Assembly: GCA_964387945.1 (NCBI GenBank)
Contig: CAYLYX010000003.1
Location: 124,001 to 188,000 of the forward strand
Source: Parvicella sp964387945
GTDB taxonomy: Bacteria; Bacteroidota; Bacteroidia; Flavobacteriales_D; Parvicellaceae
Direction of reading: 5' to 3'
Length of the DNA stretch: 64,000 nt
The position numbers and the translations under genes are program-made. Within the stretch, counting starts at the first letter, position 1. Every line of letters begins with the position of its first letter. The notes beneath the pieces are model-generated. The model did not search any database. It worked only from the letters and a program-made list of their open reading frames with translations, and had not been told where the DNA came from. Of the stretch, positions 17,363-26,977 are shown in pieces.

Positions 17363-18586
17363 GTGAAAACCACTTTTTACATAGCACGGAGGTACTTTTT
17401 TTCAAGAAAATCAAAAAGTGTAATTAACATTACATCTGGCATTTCTGTACTCGGGATTTTTGTCTCTACTGCTGCTATGATCATTGTTTTGAGTGGGTTT
17501 AACGGAATTGAAGATCTGGTGAAGGAGCTGTACAGCCATTTTGATCCAGACATCACTTTTTCTCCATCAGAAGGAAAGTCTTACCACAAGGAAGAGGTCA
17601 ATTTTGAGGAGATTGCAGCCCTTGATGAGGTAGCGTATGCTTATCCCGTTATTGAAGAAATTACGATGGTGAAGCACGATGAACAGTACATTTTCGCCAC
17701 CATGAAGGGAGTGGGTGAGGACTTTTTCAAATCCGGGTTGCTGGATCATTCTATTTATGAAGGCGAAGGTGTTATTTCAGATTATAATTCCATCATCTTA
17801 GGCTATGGTGTACAGGGAAAGCTGCAAGTCGCTTCAAACGATATGTACGATAACCAGGTTAAGGTATTTGGACTACTTCGAACAGAAAAGGCATCAAAGA
17901 ATAATCAGGACGCTTTCAAGTCTCAAGAAGGTTATGTGCGTGGGGTTTTTAGTGTGAATCCAGAGTTTGATAATAAATATTTGCTTGTTTCAATCGATTT
18001 TGCGAGTGATTTGTTGGAGTACGAAGACGATTATTCCAAGTTTGAAGTGAAACTTAAAGAAGGAGCAGATGCCTTTCAGGTCAAAGAGAAAATCTTGAAG
18101 CTTACAGGTGGTGAGTTTACCGGGAAAACCAGATATGAACTCAACGAAATAATCTTCAAAACCAACGAAGCTGAGAAGTGGATGGTTTTTCTCATCCTAG
18201 GTTTTATCATGATCATCTCTACCTTCAACATTATTGCATCGCTGTCCATGCTAATTCTGGATAAACAGAAAGATATCAAAACGCTTATCAGTTTGGGTGC
18301 CACCCAAAAAATGGTGAAACAAATCTTTATTTTGGAAGGATTAATGATCAACTTTATTGGAGCATTATTAGGAGGATTAATTGGTTTTGTGGTGTGCTGG
18401 GCACAGATTAAGTTTCATTTCGTAAAAATGGAAAATAGCGTAACTGATTATTGGCCTGTTATTATAAAGTGGCAAGACGTACTCATGATCTTTGGTACGG
18501 TGATCGTAATCGGAGTCATATCATCTTATGTGCCCGTAAATTATTTGGTAAAAAGGCACTTTAGTCAGATGTTTAAACGATCCTAA
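17363..18586 (+). CDS. ABC transporter permease of the LolC/LolE (FtsX) type
   Basis: A 407-aa inner-membrane permease. The N-terminus FYIARRYFFSRKSKSVINI plus ISVLGIFVSTAAMIIVLSGFNG is the classic first helix of LolC/E. A periplasmic MacB-like domain (about 50-255) follows, then three C-terminal helices of the FtsX domain (268-290, 320-345, 370-392) around LILDKQKDIKTLISLGAT. Likely role: release of lipoproteins from the inner membrane for transport to the outer membrane, with an ATPase encoded elsewhere. It uses a GTG start; a TAnnTTTA element (17347-17354) lies 8 nt before it. Confidence 0.87.
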   Translation: MKTTFYIARRYFFSRKSKSVINITSGISVLGIFVSTAAMIIVLSGFNGIEDLVKELYSHFDPDITFSPSEGKSYHKEEVNFEEIAALDEVAYAYPVIEEITMVKHDEQYIFATMKGVGEDFFKSGLLDHSIYEGEGVISDYNSIILGYGVQGKLQVASNDMYDNQVKVFGLLRTEKASKNNQDAFKSQEGYVRGVFSVNPEFDNKYLLVSIDFASDLLEYEDDYSKFEVKLKEGADAFQVKEKILKLTGGEFTGKTRYELNEIIFKTNEAEKWMVFLILGFIMIISTFNIIASLSMLILDKQKDIKTLISLGATQKMVKQIFILEGLMINFIGALLGGLIGFVVCWAQIKFHFVKMENSVTDYWPVIIKWQDVLMIFGTVIVIGVISSYVPVNYLVKRHFSQMFKRS

Positions 18587-18594
18587 CCCTTTTC

Positions 18595-18626
18595 TTTTGG
18601 TTTGATATTTGAGTGTTTTATCTTTG
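18595..18626 (+). promoter_or_regulatory. Promoter of the WD40-caspase gene
   Basis: TTTTG (18595-18599) and TATCTTTG (18619-18626) are separated by 19 nt, a full match to the Bacteroidota sigma consensus. The ATG at 18649 is 22 nt downstream. Confidence 0.65.
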
Positions 18627-18648
18627 ATTAGCTAAAAAATCTATAAAG

Positions 18649-21600
18649 ATGAGGTTACCCCTTATGTCATTATTCACCCTTATTCTCTCGCTGCCTTTAT
18701 TAAGTCAGCGTCCAGAGGTAGTGGTTTCAACAGGTCATACTAATTTGGTTAATTCCATCAGCATATCAGATGATGGGAAGTTTATAGCTACTGGAAGTGG
18801 AGATAAAACAGTCAAAATTATTGAAACGGCCACAGGAAAGGAGCTGCGTACAATTGCCAACAATAATCAGCGCATCAGCGTGGTGAAATTTGACAAGACA
18901 ACCACCTATATCGGTGCTCATCTTGAAGGCGAGTCCATCAAAATATTCGACATCGCAACGGGTGATTTGGTTTCTGAGTTTCCCTCTAGTCTAGATGAAT
19001 TTGATTTTTGTCAAAACGATAAGAAAGTGGTTTTTGTGGACCTAGATAGTAAATTGTGTTTGGGCGATATTGCAACTGGAGAGATTAAGGAGCTGACAGA
19101 GTTCATGGGAGTTCATAGAATCATGGTAAGTACCATAGACGATTCCAAATTGGTAATTTATAACTACAAGTCAAAAATCTTTGAGGTAGACCTCAATACC
19201 GGTGAAGTGACCAAGTCAGCACAACTGTATGATGACTTTAAGTATGCTTCCTGTCGCTTGGCATTGTCACCGGATGAAAAATATTTGGCCGTTGCTCACG
19301 ATATTGGAGGTAATGGAAAGCAAGGAACTCCTTTCATTTATGATTTTCAAACGTTTAAACTCCTCGGAAAATTAAAGGGGCATGAAACACGCATCTTCGA
19401 TATGATTTTCAGTAAGCAAACTGGACATTTGATCACAACTTCGCACGATCGCACCACCAAGATTTGGGATGTAAAAAAGATGAAAATGGTCAAAGACCTT
19501 AGTTTAGGGACATTCAGTTCGTCTGCACTCGAGGTACATCCTTTTGAGAACTATTTCCTACAAGGAGACATGACATCCATCTATTACGTAAATGAAAAGA
19601 ATGGAGAAATAGTCAAAACCTTTCCTCCACTTGGTAATAGTATTTCTCACATGACGTATGACCAAATTGGAAACTACCTGGTTACCACGGGCGCCAATAT
19701 TTCTTTGAAGGTTTGGGATTTGGAGCAAAATAAGATTACACGATCTATGCGAGGGTTTTGGCCAATTGCATTTTCTCCCAATGCCAAGCACCTGGTGAGT
19801 ATGTACAATAGTATTGCGCTTGCGGTGTGGAACCCTCATACGGGAGAACAAATAGAAACGCTGGACACCGAAAACGAACTTATCCAGCAGATTACTTATA
19901 ATCCAGATGGAAGTCTTCTGGCAGGCGCTGGATACATGGGCGTGATTAAGGTCTGGGACATGGAAACGTATCAACTTACCAAAAAGCTTTCTGGTCATGC
20001 AGGAGGAATTTATGGTCTCGATTTCAGTCAGGATAGTAAGTGGATAGCTTCTGGAGGAATGGATAATACCATCCGCATTTGGGATGTGGACAAAGGCGAG
20101 GAGATTCACAAGATTGATGAAGATGCCATCATGATAAGTGATGTGAAATTTAGTCCTGACAATAAGTTGCTCGCTGTTTCGGGGTGGGATACCAAAATAA
20201 GGGTTTACAATACTTCAGACTGGAGTGTAAAATACGTTTTGGAAGGACATAAAAACATGGTTACCTCTGTAGACTTTAGTGTAGACGGAAAGTATTTAGC
20301 CAGTGGAGCTGGAAACAATACAGTGAGAGAGGCCGACAACTCGGTGATAGTTTGGGACCTGAGTTCTGGTACAGAACATTGTAGGTACGAAGGGCATCGA
20401 GGGATGGTTCAGAAGGTGATTTTCGATAAACTGTCTACCCACATTTACAGTACGGGTGATGATGGAACCGTGCGTGTTTGGGACTATACGAAATGTGAAG
20501 AGATAGCACTTATGGCATCAGTAGGTGAGGATGATTATGTTATCGCCACACCAGATAATTACTACATGTCTTCAAAAGATGCGCTGGACGCAGTTTCTTT
20601 TAGAGTAGGAAAGAAGCTTTATCCGTTTGAGCAATTTGACTTGAAGCTGAATCGCCCTGATATTATCTCTTCGAGATTGGGAAAAACACCACAAGGACTG
20701 ATCAATGCGTATCAGTATGTCTATGAGAAACGCCTTCGAAAAATGGGCTTTAGCGAAGATGAATTGGGGGATGATTTTCACCTACCATCCTTAAAGATCG
20801 AAACCGAGTCAAACGTATTTACGACAACGCAAAAACGATTTAAACTTACGGCTTTTGCAGAGGATGAAAAGTACAAATTAGACCGGCTGAACGTATACGT
20901 GAATGATGTGCCGATCTATGGTTTGAAAGGATTTGACCTGTCGGAATTAAACGTCAATTCTGTGCGGAAAGATATTGAAGTTGAGTTGGTGGAAGGAAAA
21001 AATAAGATACAAGTCTCTGTACACAATGCGAGCGGGGTAGAATCATTAAGAGAAACGTATGAATTGGTTTATAACGGTGAGGTAGAGAAAAGTGATCTTT
21101 ATTTGGTTACAATTGGAGTAAGTGAGTATCAAGATGAGAGTTTCAACCTCAAGTATGCCGCTAAGGACGCGAAAGATGTACTCAATGAGATTTCTAAATC
21201 CGAGCATTTGTACAAAACAGTAAAAACCAAAATATTGGTGGACAGAGAGGTGACGAAAGAGAATATCCTTGGACTAGAGGAATTTTTATCTGAAGCAAAG
21301 GAAGGAGATGCGGTAATTATTTTTGTGGCGGGTCATGGATTATTGGATGAAAACTTGGACTACTATTACGCTACTCACGATGTAGATTTTAACGCCCCAG
21401 CAGAAAGAGGGGTGCCATATGATATGCTTGAAGCCCTTATCGCAGCAGTTAAAGCTTACCAGAAGCTATTGATCATGGATACTTGCCACAGTGGTGAGTT
21501 GGACAAAGAAGAGGTAGAAGCGACCAAAAATGAAGATGTTCGATTGGGAGATGTCGAGTTTAGAGCCGTAGGAGCAGGTGTTAGACAAAAAGAGGGGTTT

Positions 21601-21912
21601 GGCTTTGAGAACGCTGGTGAGTTGATGGAAACGATGTTTGTGGATGTCAGAAAAGGAACGGGTGCAACGGTAATCTCAAGTGCGGGAGGAGCTGAATTTG
21701 CCATGGAAAGTGCAGAGTGGCAGAACGGACTGTTTACGTATTGTTTGTTACACGGATTAACTTCCAAGTCTGCGGATGCTAATCACGATGGACAAATTCA
21801 CGTTTCAGAGCTGCGCTCATTTGTTTATGACGAAGTGACTAAACTTTCTGGAGGAAAACAAAAACCTACGGCAAGAGCCGAGAACTTGAGTATTGATTAT
21901 CGAGTTTGGTGA
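18649..21912 (+). CDS. Secreted WD40-repeat protein with C-terminal caspase-like (peptidase C14) domain
   Basis: A 1087-aa protein. A signal peptide (1-20) leads to about 14 WD40 repeats (25-640) with many GH-x-WD units (IRIWDVDKGEE, VRVWDYTK), enough for two seven-bladed propellers. A linker (640-810) with a beta-sandwich-like region (LNVYVNDVP) follows. The caspase domain (about 812-1087) has the catalytic dyad intact: H896 in VAGHG and C946 in MDTCHSGE. It resembles orthocaspase/metacaspase fusions where WD40 repeats sense a ligand or assemble a complex. Export to the periplasm is inferred from the signal peptide. The gene is monocistronic; the next gene is convergent and starts its stop codon at the very next base. 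Confidence 0.88.
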   Translation: MRLPLMSLFTLILSLPLLSQRPEVVVSTGHTNLVNSISISDDGKFIATGSGDKTVKIIETATGKELRTIANNNQRISVVKFDKTTTYIGAHLEGESIKIFDIATGDLVSEFPSSLDEFDFCQNDKKVVFVDLDSKLCLGDIATGEIKELTEFMGVHRIMVSTIDDSKLVIYNYKSKIFEVDLNTGEVTKSAQLYDDFKYASCRLALSPDEKYLAVAHDIGGNGKQGTPFIYDFQTFKLLGKLKGHETRIFDMIFSKQTGHLITTSHDRTTKIWDVKKMKMVKDLSLGTFSSSALEVHPFENYFLQGDMTSIYYVNEKNGEIVKTFPPLGNSISHMTYDQIGNYLVTTGANISLKVWDLEQNKITRSMRGFWPIAFSPNAKHLVSMYNSIALAVWNPHTGEQIETLDTENELIQQITYNPDGSLLAGAGYMGVIKVWDMETYQLTKKLSGHAGGIYGLDFSQDSKWIASGGMDNTIRIWDVDKGEEIHKIDEDAIMISDVKFSPDNKLLAVSGWDTKIRVYNTSDWSVKYVLEGHKNMVTSVDFSVDGKYLASGAGNNTVREADNSVIVWDLSSGTEHCRYEGHRGMVQKVIFDKLSTHIYSTGDDGTVRVWDYTKCEEIALMASVGEDDYVIATPDNYYMSSKDALDAVSFRVGKKLYPFEQFDLKLNRPDIISSRLGKTPQGLINAYQYVYEKRLRKMGFSEDELGDDFHLPSLKIETESNVFTTTQKRFKLTAFAEDEKYKLDRLNVYVNDVPIYGLKGFDLSELNVNSVRKDIEVELVEGKNKIQVSVHNASGVESLRETYELVYNGEVEKSDLYLVTIGVSEYQDESFNLKYAAKDAKDVLNEISKSEHLYKTVKTKILVDREVTKENILGLEEFLSEAKEGDAVIIFVAGHGLLDENLDYYYATHDVDFNAPAERGVPYDMLEALIAAVKAYQKLLIMDTCHSGELDKEEVEATKNEDVRLGDVEFRAVGAGVRQKEGFGFENAGELMETMFVDVRKGTGATVISSAGGAEFAMESAEWQNGLFTYCLLHGLTSKSADANHDGQIHVSELRSFVYDEVTKLSGGKQKPTARAENLSIDYRVW

Positions 21913-22332
21913 TTAATTCAAATTAAAAATCAACTCCACTTTTCTTCCGTCATCATCAAAGTTGATTTCGTCTGCAAGGTTCTTCATCAAAAAGATTCCT
22001 CTGCCATTTGGCTTCTCCAAGTTCTCAGGAGCAGTTGGGTCAGGAAGGTTATTAAAGTCAAATCCAGGACCTTCGTCTACGACTATAAAACGGATTTGCT
22101 TTTCCGTGCGGTCAAATTCAACTTTTGTTTTCTTGTCGGGATTTAACCCGTTTCCGTGGTGAATTGCGTTATTAACAGCCTCGGTCATTGCGATCAAAAT
22201 ATTGCCGTAATGATCTTCACCTACTTTATGCTCTTCGCATACAGAGTCAACCAGCTTTTCAACTAAATGGATGTTCTCTGCTTTCGATGGGAAGTCAATA
22301 GAATGCATAATTGGTAGTAAATCTGTTGCCAT
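21913..22332 (-). CDS. RsbW/SpoIIAB-like ATP-binding anti-sigma kinase
   Basis: A 139-aa stand-alone GHKL ATPase. N-box MTEAVNNAIHHGN, G1-type VVDEGPGFD and G2-type GRGIFLMKNLAD are all visible, as in anti-sigma-factor serine kinases. Such proteins phosphorylate STAS-domain antagonists and are opposed by PP2C phosphatases such as the one at 13968. No STAS or sigma gene is adjacent. It lies 23 nt downstream of the DUF4175 gene on the same strand and is probably co-transcribed. Confidence 0.87.
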   Translation of the reverse strand: MATDLLPIMHSIDFPSKAENIHLVEKLVDSVCEEHKVGEDHYGNILIAMTEAVNNAIHHGNGLNPDKKTKVEFDRTEKQIRFIVVDEGPGFDFNNLPDPTAPENLEKPNGRGIFLMKNLADEINFDDDGRKVELIFNLN

Positions 22333-22355
22333 AGTAAAAACTTTATAACAAAGCG

Positions 22356-25300
22356 TTAACGATCTATCTGCTTAAAGTACTCATTTACTTTGTTTTTGTA
22401 ATAAGGTTTCAAAGAAGGCGGAATAGTTTTTAACAACTCCAGTTCTTTTTCTTTCTCCTCCTTATACTTCAAATATTCAGTAGGGTTACTAAATTCTTGA
22501 TTTATTGCTTCATTTGACTTCCTTTTTTCATCCATATCCTGCTCTCTGGTGGCATCTTCGTGCTCTAGCAAACGCGTCATGATATCTTTTTGGCGCATCA
22601 ACGTTTGATCGGTTATCTCCCCGTTGATGATTTCCTCTTCCACCTTTTCCATATCCTTGATGATCTCTTTGAGCCCATTACCCGCTCCCGATCCATCTTG
22701 ATTCAATTGTTGAGACAACTCCTGAATTTGTTTCCTCAAAGCCGCTTGTTGTGCTGCCATTTGAGCCAATTCTTTACTCATCTGCTGACCTCCAGGGCTA
22801 CTGCCCGGTTTCTCACCTCCAGGTTTAGCGCCTATTCCATCGCCTTCTTGGTCTCCAGGTTTCTTTCCTCCCGGATTTTTACCTTTCTCCATCGCCTCCT
22901 TCATCTTCTTCATCTGTTCCTCCAACTGTTTTTGCATTTGCTTCATGCTCATCGAACTGGGTTTGCCGGAGCCACTCCCTCCCGGTTTATTACATTGTCC
23001 GCTACCCGGTTTGGAGTTCGCCATTTGTTGCTGCATCTGCTGAATGGCTTCGTCAAATAACAGGGCAAGGTTATTAACTGAAGTCATTACGTATTGTTGT
23101 TTAGACATCGTCATGGCCGTTTGGCGCTCGGTGATGTACTTCATCGTTTGTTCCAAATTCGCATTCATTGCAGAGACTTCCTTGTTAATGAACGGACTCA
23201 ACTGCAAAATTCGTTTGCTCAATGCAAAGAGCGAATCTTCCAAAAGTCGGGCATCATCGTTTAGTTTACGCTGATCTTGCCCCAGTTTCACGTATTTGGG
23301 ATCTCGATTATTCAATCCCAAAAATTGATCCATCACATTTTCCTGCTCAAATGAGAAGTCAATAAGGTTTTCCAAAAGCTGTCGCAGTGCATCCATGTCC
23401 TCCTGTGCTGCTTGCGCTTCACTCTGTGCTTGCGCATCTTTCATTTTTTGCGACATTTTTTTCATTTGATCAGCCGCATTTTGCTGAGATTCACTCGCTT
23501 TTTTATTCTTTTTATCACCCAATTCTTCCTGACTCTTTTCCATCTCTTCGTTGATGGATTGCTCCTCTTCCTCCGTATCCGCCATGTCATTGGGTTCCTC
23601 TAATTCATTGTTGAGTTCTTCCAACTCATCCAGTTCTTGCTGCAATTTCTCGAACTCATCATCTAACTTTTCTTGTTCTTTGTTAAGGTCAAAGTTGGAT
23701 TTTTCCTTGTTTTTGGTCTCTTCAGAAAGTTGTTCCTGCTTCTTAGCGAGTTCATCCAGTTGTTCCGTGATTTTCTCGTGCTTTTGTTCAAATTCAAACT
23801 GCTTAAATTGCTCCAACGCTCGATCCAGTTCTTTGTTGATCTCCTCCTGAGACATTTCAATGTCTTCGATCTTGTTGAGCAATTGATCTTTATTCATTTG
23901 CTCCATGAGCTTTTGGAGTTCTTTGTACAACTCTTTCATCTCATCGCTCATCAGCTCCTCAAAGAGTTTGTTGAGCATCTCTTGCTTTTCAACGATTTCC
24001 TGGCTTTGCTGGTTGAATTGATTGTTTTGCTTTTGATTCTCTAAGTTGTTTTGCTGCAACTTTTCGATATTTTGCTGCAAACTCTGCTGGTTTTGCAAAA
24101 ACTTCTCGATCTTGTTTTTGTCTTGCCAATCTGGTTTTTCCTTTTCCAACAAAGACTTCTTGATCTCATCCAATTCCTTTTTCAGCTTTTCAGCCTCATC
24201 CATGCTCTTTTCCAAGTCATCTTTGATTTCTTCACTTGCCTGATCAGATTGATCCATTAACTCCTCAAGGGTAGGGGCTTTATACTGTTTTGAATTGCTC
24301 TTTGTGGCTTTAGCACCATTGATCCCATCGTTATCCCAAACTTGAAAATAATAAGATACCGTTTCCCCTGGCTGCAGTCCGAGGGTGGAGAGGTCAATGA
24401 AGTGAAAAAATTGATCTGAATTAAAGCTCTTGCTCACATTCAATGCATACGAATGAGATTCACGCACCTTTCCTTTCTCATTAATAATAGAGTAGTGGAA
24501 AATCAACTTACTGAAACCATAATCATCAGAGACATCTCCATTGAAGTAATGAATAAAGCTATTGGCGGAATCCGTCTTTTCTCCTACCTGAATAGATGGG
24601 AATTGATCTTTTGTAACCGTCACAAAATATTGAATCGAATCCTTCCCAGAAGTAAATTCGTTGCTCGTGGAAATCGAGTAGTCCGCGTTTTCAAAAAATT
24701 GATTAGCAATCTCAAACGTATTGAGTCCTTTGGGTTCCAGAAGCATCAAACTATCCGCTAAATGAAAGGAAATGTGCTTGGTGTTTTTGGTGTTGAACTT
24801 CCACATCACCTGTGTACCTTCCGGTAGCACCAAGTCTCCGATGTTTTTCAGTTTCTCGTTTTCCAATTGGGTATAAGCTGGATACACCAACTCCACATCA
24901 AAGCCAAGCAGGGAAGGCTTAGGAATGGTCTTCAACGTATATTCATCAGACGTCACCGATTGAGCACTAATTACAAAGTCCTGATTTTCCTGAACGTTTC
25001 TAAATTCATAGGTGAATTCTTTTGCATTCAGTTTTTTCATCTTGTGCTGAACGCCATCCACGGTGATATAAACGGTTTCTGGAACATACTTTTTATCGTC
25101 CACCAAAACCTTTAGCTCAAAATCTTCTTGCTCAATTACCTTGAGGTCATCATTAGTAACCACAAACGAAAAGGGAATATCTTCCTGATCAATCGCTGTG
25201 TTTCCATAGTTCATAAAACGATCCGTTCCATCCGTAATGATGTCACTTTTTACCAAGTAAATACCTAAAAAGATCATAAGAGGAATCAGTAAAAACTTGA

Positions 25301-25772
25301 GGTATTTCTTGTTCTCACCCAAGTCAACGGCTGCTGTAAAGGGTAGAGGCCTGAGTTGCTCAATACGCTGATTAATGGATGCGGTGACCAGCTCTAACTG
25401 CGAACTTTGCACTACTTCGTTGGATTTGTAGAGCTGAAGCGTGTTGAGGATTTTGTCTTTTACATCTCCAAAGTGATCTCCTACCATCCGTGCAGCGTCT
25501 TCGTGAGACAGCGACTTTCCGATTTTACCCAGCTGCAACAGCGGCCAAATGATGTTGAAAGCAAAGATACCGAGCCCCGTGAAAACAAAAGAATAGAACA
25601 AAATCGTTCTACCCGAACTTTTAAACTTCCCGAAATAGTCAATAACGAGAATGAAAAGAAAGAACGAGACCAGCAATCCCAGCGTGTAAATCACCCCACG
25701 GATTAACTTATTCGTGTAGTACTTTCGAATAAACTGTTCTAGTTTTGATATGAGCAGATCAATTCCTTTCAT
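22356..25772 (-). CDS. DUF4175-family large membrane protein
   Basis: A 1138-aa protein. Three N-terminal hydrophobic helices (about 25-48, 58-78 and 158-176) anchor it, and an Ig-like beta-rich part (200-480) with YPAYTQLENEK follows. Then comes a very long Gln/Glu/Lys/Met coiled-coil region (about 510-830), a Gly/Pro/Lys-rich low-complexity tract (about 950-1010), and a charged end. This is the Bacteroidota DUF4175 arrangement. Function is unknown; the coiled coil and anchors suggest an envelope structural or signalling role. It forms a likely operon with the downstream RsbW-like gene. Confidence 0.85.
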   Translation of the reverse strand: MKGIDLLISKLEQFIRKYYTNKLIRGVIYTLGLLVSFFLFILVIDYFGKFKSSGRTILFYSFVFTGLGIFAFNIIWPLLQLGKIGKSLSHEDAARMVGDHFGDVKDKILNTLQLYKSNEVVQSSQLELVTASINQRIEQLRPLPFTAAVDLGENKKYLKFLLIPLMIFLGIYLVKSDIITDGTDRFMNYGNTAIDQEDIPFSFVVTNDDLKVIEQEDFELKVLVDDKKYVPETVYITVDGVQHKMKKLNAKEFTYEFRNVQENQDFVISAQSVTSDEYTLKTIPKPSLLGFDVELVYPAYTQLENEKLKNIGDLVLPEGTQVMWKFNTKNTKHISFHLADSLMLLEPKGLNTFEIANQFFENADYSISTSNEFTSGKDSIQYFVTVTKDQFPSIQVGEKTDSANSFIHYFNGDVSDDYGFSKLIFHYSIINEKGKVRESHSYALNVSKSFNSDQFFHFIDLSTLGLQPGETVSYYFQVWDNDGINGAKATKSNSKQYKAPTLEELMDQSDQASEEIKDDLEKSMDEAEKLKKELDEIKKSLLEKEKPDWQDKNKIEKFLQNQQSLQQNIEKLQQNNLENQKQNNQFNQQSQEIVEKQEMLNKLFEELMSDEMKELYKELQKLMEQMNKDQLLNKIEDIEMSQEEINKELDRALEQFKQFEFEQKHEKITEQLDELAKKQEQLSEETKNKEKSNFDLNKEQEKLDDEFEKLQQELDELEELNNELEEPNDMADTEEEEQSINEEMEKSQEELGDKKNKKASESQQNAADQMKKMSQKMKDAQAQSEAQAAQEDMDALRQLLENLIDFSFEQENVMDQFLGLNNRDPKYVKLGQDQRKLNDDARLLEDSLFALSKRILQLSPFINKEVSAMNANLEQTMKYITERQTAMTMSKQQYVMTSVNNLALLFDEAIQQMQQQMANSKPGSGQCNKPGGSGSGKPSSMSMKQMQKQLEEQMKKMKEAMEKGKNPGGKKPGDQEGDGIGAKPGGEKPGSSPGGQQMSKELAQMAAQQAALRKQIQELSQQLNQDGSGAGNGLKEIIKDMEKVEEEIINGEITDQTLMRQKDIMTRLLEHEDATREQDMDEKRKSNEAINQEFSNPTEYLKYKEEKEKELELLKTIPPSLKPYYKNKVNEYFKQIDR

Positions 25773-25780
25773 TGAAGACC

Positions 25781-25812
25781 TAAAGTTACTAAATTCTAAG
25801 TTGTATATGCAA
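25781..25812 (-). promoter_or_regulatory. Promoter of the DUF4175-rsbW-like operon
   Basis: On the minus strand TTG (25812-25810), 21 nt, then TAACTTTA (25788-25781) fits the -33/-7 pattern 8 nt before the start codon. Confidence 0.4.
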
Positions 25813-25892
25813 TGTTTGTGCCTTTTAACAATAGTTCAACTTTACAGCCAAAAGGTTCAATTTATAACGCAAAAAAGTAGAATAAGTTGCTG

Positions 25893-25927
25893 TTTGTCTC
25901 ATCAAAACGTAAAGTTGGTTAACTTTG
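25893..25927 (+). promoter_or_regulatory. Promoter of the DUF3299-like gene cluster
   Basis: TTTG (25893-25896), 23 nt, TAACTTTG (25920-25927). The ATG at 25965 lies 37 nt downstream. The same gap also holds the opposing DUF4175 promoter. Confidence 0.5.
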
Positions 25928-25964
25928 GAATACGATTTGTAGGTCACCTTATAAAATTAATAAC

Positions 25965-26405
25965 ATGAGAACATTTCTGTTGATGATAGGGCTGGTAGTG
26001 CTAAGCGGTCTGAATACGATGAAGGCGCAAACAGTGATTACGTGGGAGCTATTAAAAGATGTGGAGTTTCAGGAAGTTTGGTCAGAAGAGTTTCAGGCGG
26101 TTTACATGGTGCCGAAGTTTGGAAAAAAAGTAAAGTCCTTGGATGGTAAGAAGATCCAAATTAGAGGCTATGTGATTCCGGTGGATGTGCTGGCAGATTA
26201 TTATGTGCTTTCGGCTAATCCTTATTCAAGTTGTTTCTTTTGTGGACAAGCGGGTCCAGAATCTGTGATGGAAATCCAATTGGCAAAACAGTACGATGGA
26301 CTTCGAATGGATAAGATCATTACCGTGCAAGGAACACTTCGACTGAATGCAGACGATATTCTCCAGCTCAACTACATATTAGAGGATGCCATTGTGGTTG
26401 AGTAA
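25965..26405 (+). CDS. DUF3299-like secreted protein (paralogue 1)
   Basis: A 146-aa protein with a signal peptide (1-22, ending MKAQ). The mature part has VITWELLKDVEF, VKSLDGKKIQIRGYVIPV and SSCFFCGQAGPE, then QGTLRLNADDI. The LDGKxIxIxGYxIP core and the cysteine pair resemble DUF3299, a small OB-fold-like periplasmic family of unknown function. CFFC could bind a metal or form a disulphide. It is the first of three tandem paralogues, each preceded by a signal peptide. Confidence 0.7.
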   Translation: MRTFLLMIGLVVLSGLNTMKAQTVITWELLKDVEFQEVWSEEFQAVYMVPKFGKKVKSLDGKKIQIRGYVIPVDVLADYYVLSANPYSSCFFCGQAGPESVMEIQLAKQYDGLRMDKIITVQGTLRLNADDILQLNYILEDAIVVE

Positions 26406-26415
26406 AACGGACGGA

Positions 26416-26865
26416 ATGAAAATCTCGGTCGTCATACTTTTACTGAGTTTCAGTTTAGTTTCTTTTGCTCAAAAGAAAATCACTTGGGAGAACTTGGATT
26501 GCGAGTTTAAAGAAGTGTGGTCTGAGGAGTATCAGTCTATTTATATGTGTCCCATTTTTCCAAAAGAAGTGAAGGGTCTTGATGGGGAAAGGGTAGAGAT
26601 TGAGGGGGTGTTGACGATTGTAGACGCATTAGCCGACTACTATGTTGTTGGGAAGAAAATGGTTGGTTTTGGGTGTGGTACTGGCTCAGATCCAGATAAA
26701 TATACGAGCGATCCTAGAGAATTATTAGAGTTAGAATTCAAAGAAGTACCTGTTAATTTAAAACATGGACAAAAAATTAAGGTGCAAGGAGTCATCAGGC
26801 TAAACGAAGATGATATTCTTCACCTCGTATATATCATCGAAGATGCAGAAATCGTTGAACAATAG
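26416..26865 (+). CDS. DUF3299-like secreted protein (paralogue 2)
   Basis: A 149-aa relative of the preceding gene with signal peptide (ending SFAQ), ITWENLDCEF, VWSEEYQSIYMCP, VKGLDGERVEIEG and VQGVIRLNEDDI. The CFFC pair is replaced by a lone GFGCGTGS, so any metal or disulphide site has changed. The reading frame opens upstream at 26386, but the signal peptide begins at ATG 26416, 10 nt after the first paralogue ends. Confidence 0.68.
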   Translation: MKISVVILLLSFSLVSFAQKKITWENLDCEFKEVWSEEYQSIYMCPIFPKEVKGLDGERVEIEGVLTIVDALADYYVVGKKMVGFGCGTGSDPDKYTSDPRELLELEFKEVPVNLKHGQKIKVQGVIRLNEDDILHLVYIIEDAEIVEQ

Positions 26866-26977
26866 ATCGCAGATCATTTGGGAATAATGACGAATGTCAA
26901 TTTTTACTTGACAAAGGGCGTAACTTCCTATTGACTGAGCACGTATCTTTAACTACACACTTCAAACACTAAACCAC

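Noticed and set aside
22590..24260. Leu/Phe- and Ser-rich open frames on the plus strand across the DUF4175 gene
   Set aside because: They are mirror frames of the Gln/Glu/Lys-rich coiled coil on the minus strand, produced by codon composition.
26908..26913. TTGACA as an E. coli-type -35 box for the third DUF3299-like gene
   Set aside because: Bacteroidota primary sigma factors do not use this box, and there is no TATAAT at a proper distance; TATCTTTA at 26944 is a better candidate.
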